DNA of 6,219 nt from contig JAZLDG010000018.1 of NCBI GenBank assembly GCA_045614565.1, positions 1-6,219 on the forward strand, in the 5' to 3' direction. The position numbers were made by a program, and so were the translations under genes. This DNA comes from Scatosoma sp045614565 (lineage in GTDB: Bacteria > Bacillota > Clostridia > Christensenellales > Borkfalkiaceae). Numbering within the stretch: position 1 is the stretch's first letter; each line of letters starts with the position of its first letter. Below the pieces are notes generated by a model, which saw nothing but the letters and a program-made list of their open reading frames with translations, made no database searches and was not told where the DNA came from. Shown piece after piece: positions 4,102 to 6,219 of this stretch.

Positions 4102-5133
4102 CTACAAAAGCGCCGCTATTTCATTGTTGAATAATTCAGCCGAACAGCGATAACCAAATATCCCGCGCGGGTAATTGTTTATCCATTCGTTAAGCTTCAA
4201 TAATTCTTCGTCCGGGTACTTTTCGAAATTAGTTCCCTTCGGATAATGGCGGCGCGCCATTTTGTTTATATTCTCATTTGTTCCACGTTCCCAACTACTA
4301 TAAGCGTGGCAATAATAAAATTGTGTGCGCTTTCCTCCGAAAATAGATTTTTCCATACCTTCAACGTCGGAAAACTCCGAACCGTTATCAACTGTAATTG
4401 ATTTGAATACAAGCGGGAAAAGATTTCGCCAATTCTTTTCTAATGCGTCAAGCGCTGCAACGACGTTTTCAGCCGTCTTTGCTTTTATAGGTATAACAAT
4501 TTCGTCGCGCGTCTTCCGTTCCGATAACATAAGAAGGGTTTTGCGGCTTCTCTTTGCACCTTCGACGCAATCCATTTCCCAATGGCCGAATTCTTCACGC
4601 GTTAATATTTCCGCGGGTCTGTTTTCGATACTTTCGCCCGCGCTGCGGCGCTTCTGCTTAACTCTGTTATAGTGGCGCTTTTTCTTTTTGCCTTTCACGG
4701 GCAAATTTTTATTTGTTAAGTGAAGGAATATTCCTTTTTCAATATAGCTGTATAAAGTGCTTACGGAAATAGTTGTATCAAAAACAAGTCCTTCCGCTTT
4801 GATTTCACCCAAAACAGCAGCGGGGGAATATTTGTCGTTTATTATTCTATCTTCTATATACTGCGAGAATTCCAAATCTGCGCCGATTTTAAGGTCTGCG
4901 CCTTTGGCTGCGAGGTTCGCGCGGTATTTTTCTTCGGCGATGTCCGGGCTGTATCTTTCTTCAAACGTCCAATCGCTGTTTTTATGCTCATAGCGGCCGC
5001 GGCCGATTTCCCTATATATAGAAGAAATATGCTTGTGAAGAAGCCCCGCAATTTCGCGCGGTGTTTTTCCTGCTCTTATATACGCTTCAAGCTTTAATCT
5101 GTCGTCGCGTGTAAAATGTTTGAAATTACGCAT
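4102..5133 (-). CDS. IS30-family DDE transposase
   Basis: This 343-aa protein, full length for the family, cuts and joins DNA ends through a two-metal DDE active site. The N-terminal HTH (about residues 5-46, FKHFTRDDRLKLEAYIRAG then IAGLLHKHISSIYREIGRG) binds DNA. The catalytic core carries D188 in GHWEMDCVEG, D249 in ITVDNGSEF and E287 in SSWERGTNENINK. That gives 37 residues between the second D and the E, against 33 in IS30 itself. All three residues are present, so it looks active. A strong GGAGGA lies 7 nt before the ATG. A terminator for the upstream gene ends 18 bp before the start and I see no promoter between, so expression may depend on read-through. No terminal inverted repeats are visible near the gene. 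It may therefore serve the whole element rather than a simple insertion sequence, as in ICE6013, where an IS30-like transposase is the element's recombinase. Confidence 0.92.
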   Translation of the reverse strand: MRNFKHFTRDDRLKLEAYIRAGKTPREIAGLLHKHISSIYREIGRGRYEHKNSDWTFEERYSPDIAEEKYRANLAAKGADLKIGADLEFSQYIEDRIINDKYSPAAVLGEIKAEGLVFDTTISVSTLYSYIEKGIFLHLTNKNLPVKGKKKKRHYNRVKQKRRSAGESIENRPAEILTREEFGHWEMDCVEGAKRSRKTLLMLSERKTRDEIVIPIKAKTAENVVAALDALEKNWRNLFPLVFKSITVDNGSEFSDVEGMEKSIFGGKRTQFYYCHAYSSWERGTNENINKMARRHYPKGTNFEKYPDEELLKLNEWINNYPRGIFGYRCSAELFNNEIAALL

Positions 5134-5151
5134 TGAATATTCCTCCTTCGT

Positions 5152-5183
5152 AAAAAAATAACCCCGCTTCGCTGCGGGGTTAT
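5152..5183 (-). terminator. Strong intrinsic terminator after the RHH gene
   Basis: ATAACCCCGC and GCGGGGTTAT (5158-5167 and 5174-5183) form a 10-bp perfect GC-rich stem with a 6-nt loop. Minus-strand transcription then reaches seven Ts (5158-5152). It closes the three-gene block that begins at the promoter near 5812, and lies 9 bp after the stop of the 58-aa gene. The plus-strand side has no U-tract. Confidence 0.9.
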
Positions 5184-5191
5184 AAAAACGC

Positions 5192-5368
5192 TTATTTGTT
5201 ATTTGCTGCTATGTCGGCCCGTATAAGTCGCTTAATATACCCGGCCTTGTTCGGTACGCTTTCAAGCTTCTTTATGATGTCGGCTTCGGTGGTAACAATA
5301 CAATCAATTTTAAATTGCTTTTTATTCTTTTTTGCGTATCGCTCCTGCGGCGTTATTTTACGTTCCAT
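5192..5368 (-). CDS. Small probable ribbon-helix-helix DNA-binding protein, 58 aa
   Basis: The protein starts MERKITPQERYAKKNKKQFK. A strand (KIDCIVTT) and two helices follow (EADIIKKLESV and KAGYIKRLIRADIAANNK). Strand-helix-helix in about 55 residues, with the ending 'D-I-I-x-K-L-E-S-V-P-N-K-x-G-Y-I-K-x-L-I-R', is a pattern I know from small Arc/MetJ-like proteins common in Clostridia phages and integrative elements. It is likely a dimeric repressor or antitoxin-like factor. No toxin gene is beside it. The ATG at 5368 is chosen because GGGGGTG stands about 6 nt before it. A GTG at 5377 would place the start inside that ribosome binding site. It is the last gene before the terminator. Confidence 0.7.
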   Translation of the reverse strand: MERKITPQERYAKKNKKQFKIDCIVTTEADIIKKLESVPNKAGYIKRLIRADIAANNK

Positions 5369-5383
5369 AATAAGCACCCCCGT

Positions 5384-5551
5384 TTAAAATAATTCGTTTT
5401 CCGCTATATATTTTTTAAGGTCGTCAAAAGTTCCGCATACTTCCTTCGGGATATTATAAGAAACACCCATTTTTGAAGCGTCTGTTTTTACATTCCATTG
5501 CTTCGCGGTTTCTGTAACGATATAGACGCGGCCGTCTTTTTCAATTCTCAT
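5384..5551 (-). CDS. Small hypothetical protein, 55 aa
   Basis: The peptide starts MRIEKDGRVYIVTETAKQWN and continues with VKTDASKMGVSYNIPKEVCG and a C-terminal helix TFDDLKKYIAENELF. It looks like a small beta-rich fold (two or three strands) closed by a helix. I recall similar 50-60-aa proteins in Clostridia prophages, ending in a 'T-F-D-D-L-x-x-Y-I-x-E-N-E-L-F'-like helix, without a known function. GGAGGAATT lies 9 nt before the ATG. The gene is 15 bp upstream of the 58-aa gene and is probably co-transcribed with it. A perfect opposing promoter lies directly upstream (5573-5601). Confidence 0.65.
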   Translation of the reverse strand: MRIEKDGRVYIVTETAKQWNVKTDASKMGVSYNIPKEVCGTFDDLKKYIAENELF

Positions 5552-5572
5552 ACGCTTAATTCCTCCGTATCA

Positions 5573-5601
5573 TTGACAATTTTATATAAAAGTGCTATAA
5601 T
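5573..5601 (+). promoter_or_regulatory. Perfect plus-strand promoter opposing the small-gene operon
   Basis: TTGACA (5573-5578) and TATAAT (5596-5601) match consensus exactly with a 17-bp spacer. Transcription would start near 5608, run through the hairpin at 5611-5632 and then antisense to the 43-aa gene. No plus-strand ORF with a ribosome binding site is seen. I find no clear terminator for it: the best U-run, CGGCTTTTTC near 5688-5697, has only a 4-bp stem before it. A non-coding antisense RNA of unknown length is the likely product. Confidence 0.65.
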
Positions 5602-5610
5602 AGGACTTAC

Positions 5611-5632
5611 GAGGGGCGACCCCGTCGCCCTC
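5611..5632. repeat. GC-rich hairpin between the 43-aa and 55-aa genes
   Basis: GAGGGGCGAC (5611-5620) pairs with GTCGCCCTC (5624-5632) around a CCC loop, with one bulged G. There is no U-tract on either side. In minus-strand mRNA it follows the stop of the 43-aa gene by about 14 nt and may stabilise or pause the transcript. In the opposing plus-strand RNA it would sit at the very 5' end. Confidence 0.6.
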
Positions 5633-5646
5633 TCTGCCTTTTAGCA

Positions 5647-5778
5647 TTACTTGCTATTTGGTTTAGCCTTGTTTGATTTCGGCTTTTTCAATGTGATTGT
5701 AACTTTGACATTTTGGACGGTGTCGTTACTTTCAACAGCTTTTGCCAAATCTTGCAGGGCTTTTGTTATGTTCTGCAT
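5647..5778 (-). CDS. Small basic hypothetical protein, 43 aa
   Basis: The peptide starts MQNITKALQDLAKAVESNDT, with a strand VQNVKVTITLKK and a basic tail PKSNKAKPNSK. The N-terminal helix plus one strand and a Lys-rich tail suggest a small nucleic-acid-associated or structural peptide, but I do not recognise it. The start is strongly supported by AAAGGAGG, 7 nt before the ATG, and by a perfect promoter 34 bp upstream. It is the first gene of the three-gene block that ends at the 5152-5183 terminator. The opposing promoter at 5573-5601 would make RNA antisense to it. Confidence 0.65.
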   Translation of the reverse strand: MQNITKALQDLAKAVESNDTVQNVKVTITLKKPKSNKAKPNSK

Positions 5779-5811
5779 TTTTGTTTCCTCCTTTCCTTAA
5801 CTTCTGTATAT

Positions 5812-5840
5812 ATTATAACACATATTTGCGGACTTGTCAA
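5812..5840 (-). promoter_or_regulatory. Perfect sigma-A promoter of the small-gene operon
   Basis: Minus-strand TTGACA (5840-5835) and TATAAT (5817-5812) match consensus exactly with a 17-bp spacer. The start would be near 5805, giving a leader of about 27 nt before the 43-aa gene. Confidence 0.85.
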
Positions 5841-5878
5841 CCCTTTTCGAGAAAATTTTTTCATTTAATTAAACCCGT

Positions 5879-5947
5879 GGGCGGATCTGCCCGTGTTAGT
5901 ATAGACTAACACGGCCCGGGCCGCTTCAACGCATTAAAGCGTTGAAG
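5879..5947. repeat. Cluster of four consecutive hairpins/palindromes
   Basis: Four dyads are packed end to end: GGGC/GCCC around GGATCT (5879-5892); CCGTGTTAGT/ACTAACACGG around ATAG (5891-5914, 10-bp perfect); the 12-bp palindrome CGGCCCGGGCCG (5912-5923); and CTTCAACGC/GCGTTGAAG around ATTAAA (5924-5947, 9-bp perfect). No U-tract follows on either strand, so they are not ordinary terminators. With an HUH Rep in the same element, a single-strand origin, packaging signal or recombination site is the best guess. The stop of the 53-aa gene lies in the loop of the last hairpin. Confidence 0.8.
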
Positions 5948-6095
5948 GGTCAATGTTTAGTTGTTTTATTATATCCATTTGGTATAAAGTATAAACTATA
6001 TTTAATACATCAGGCGGGCAGACATAAAGGGCATACAAGAGGTATAAAAGAGTTTCGGCGTCTGGAAGTCCTATCATTCTTTTTGGTTCATTCAT
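5934..6095 (-). CDS. Small hypothetical protein, 53 aa
   Basis: The peptide starts MNEPKRMIGLPDAETLLYLL and continues with YALYVCPPDVLNIVYTLYQM and DIIKQLNIDPSTL. It looks all-helical, with a fairly hydrophobic middle but no clean membrane span. AAAGGGGAT lies 9 nt before the ATG. The gene follows the partial membrane-protein gene by 15 bp and its stop falls in the loop of a 9-bp hairpin. No family is recognised. It is probably the last gene of an operon that comes from the right of the window. Confidence 0.55.
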   Translation of the reverse strand: MNEPKRMIGLPDAETLLYLLYALYVCPPDVLNIVYTLYQMDIIKQLNIDPSTL

Positions 6096-6110
6096 TTAAC
6101 AAATCCCCTT

Positions 6111-6219
6111 TCACATAGATTGTATTGTTGCAACGGTTATTAATACACCGATAAAAATTAACAAAGTATGAACTATTATTTGTGTGCATCTTGCATAAAT
6201 ACTTTTTTCGCCTTTGAAT
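6111..6219 (-). CDS. C-terminus of a small membrane protein (partial)
   Basis: The open frame enters from the right edge and ends at TGA 6113-6111. The visible residues are FKGEKSIYARCTQ, then a clear membrane span IIVHTLLIFIGVLITVATI, then QSM. Stop, ribosome binding site (AAAGGGG) and the next start (6095) are arranged as in a compact operon, which supports this frame over the other two. The start is outside the window. A membrane anchor at the extreme C-terminus could belong to a holin, a small phage membrane protein or a tail-anchored accessory protein. Thirty-five residues do not decide it. Confidence 0.5.
   Translation of the reverse strand, partial: FKGEKSIYARCTQIIVHTLLIFIGVLITVATIQSM

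Noticed and set aside
4071..5160. Terminal inverted repeats of a standard IS30 insertion sequence
   Set aside because: I compared the bases beyond both ends of the transposase gene and found only short AT-rich similarities (for example around TTCAAT), in direct rather than inverted orientation.
5158..5183. Plus-strand terminator reading of the GC-rich hairpin
   Set aside because: The plus-strand side is followed by AAAAACG, not Ts. The U-tract is only on the minus strand.
6088..6219. Alternative open frame at the right edge ending at 6088
   Set aside because: Its translation is rich in Asn, Cys and Tyr without protein character, and it overlaps the 53-aa start. The competing frame gives a clean membrane span and a stop placed before the ribosome binding site.

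Overview
The window is a compact stretch of a mobile element, prophage-like or plasmid-like, from what is probably a Bacillota (Clostridia-type) host. This rests on strong AGGAGG-type ribosome binding sites at almost every gene, consensus sigma-A promoters with 17-bp spacers, moderate-to-low GC, and proteins of the kind found in Clostridia phages and integrative elements. All supported protein genes lie on the minus strand, so the window is described in transcription order from right to left. There are no tRNA, rRNA or CRISPR features and no host housekeeping genes.

Entry block (6219 to about 5150): the tail of a small membrane protein gene, a 53-aa ORF whose stop lies inside a cluster of four perfect or near-perfect hairpins (5879-5947), then a perfect sigma-A promoter (5812-5840). 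It drives three very small genes: 43 aa, 55 aa and a 58-aa probable ribbon-helix-helix protein. A strong intrinsic terminator (5152-5183) closes this block. A second perfect promoter (5573-5601) sits inside it but points the opposite way.

Transposase and regulator block (5133 to 3691): an intact IS30-family DDE transposase (343 aa) starts 18 bp past the terminator, and I see no terminal inverted repeats around it. Downstream is a perfect minus-strand promoter (4027-4055) bracketed by a 12-bp inverted pair of a TTTTCGCATTTA motif. A third copy forms a hairpin followed by a U-tract. This promoter feeds an 88-aa protein that is a stand-alone copy of the transposase's own N-terminal DNA-binding region.

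Middle operon (3679 to 1311): tightly packed small genes (a 33-aa Cys-rich protein, 101 aa, 149 aa and 69 aa), an orphan beta-class DNA amino-methyltransferase with a Cys-rich tail, and a two-helix membrane protein. Stops and starts overlap or share Shine-Dalgarno sequences.

Replication block (1310 to 1): a 426-bp non-coding leader precedes an HUH-family rolling-circle Rep gene. The leader holds a perfect plus-strand promoter followed by two stem-loops and a U-tract (a predicted antisense RNA of about 73 nt), an AT-rich palindrome, tandem 11-bp repeats, a 13-bp hairpin and a long-range 13-bp inverted repeat that ends just before the rep ribosome binding site. Rep overlaps by ATGA the start of a gene resembling phage radical-SAM proteins, which runs off the left edge.

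Working model (inference): a mobile element that replicates by rolling circle, with Rep expression set by an antisense RNA and a structured leader. It may be mobilised or integrated by an IS30-type transposase, whose detached DNA-binding head serves as the regulator of the accessory/replication operon.
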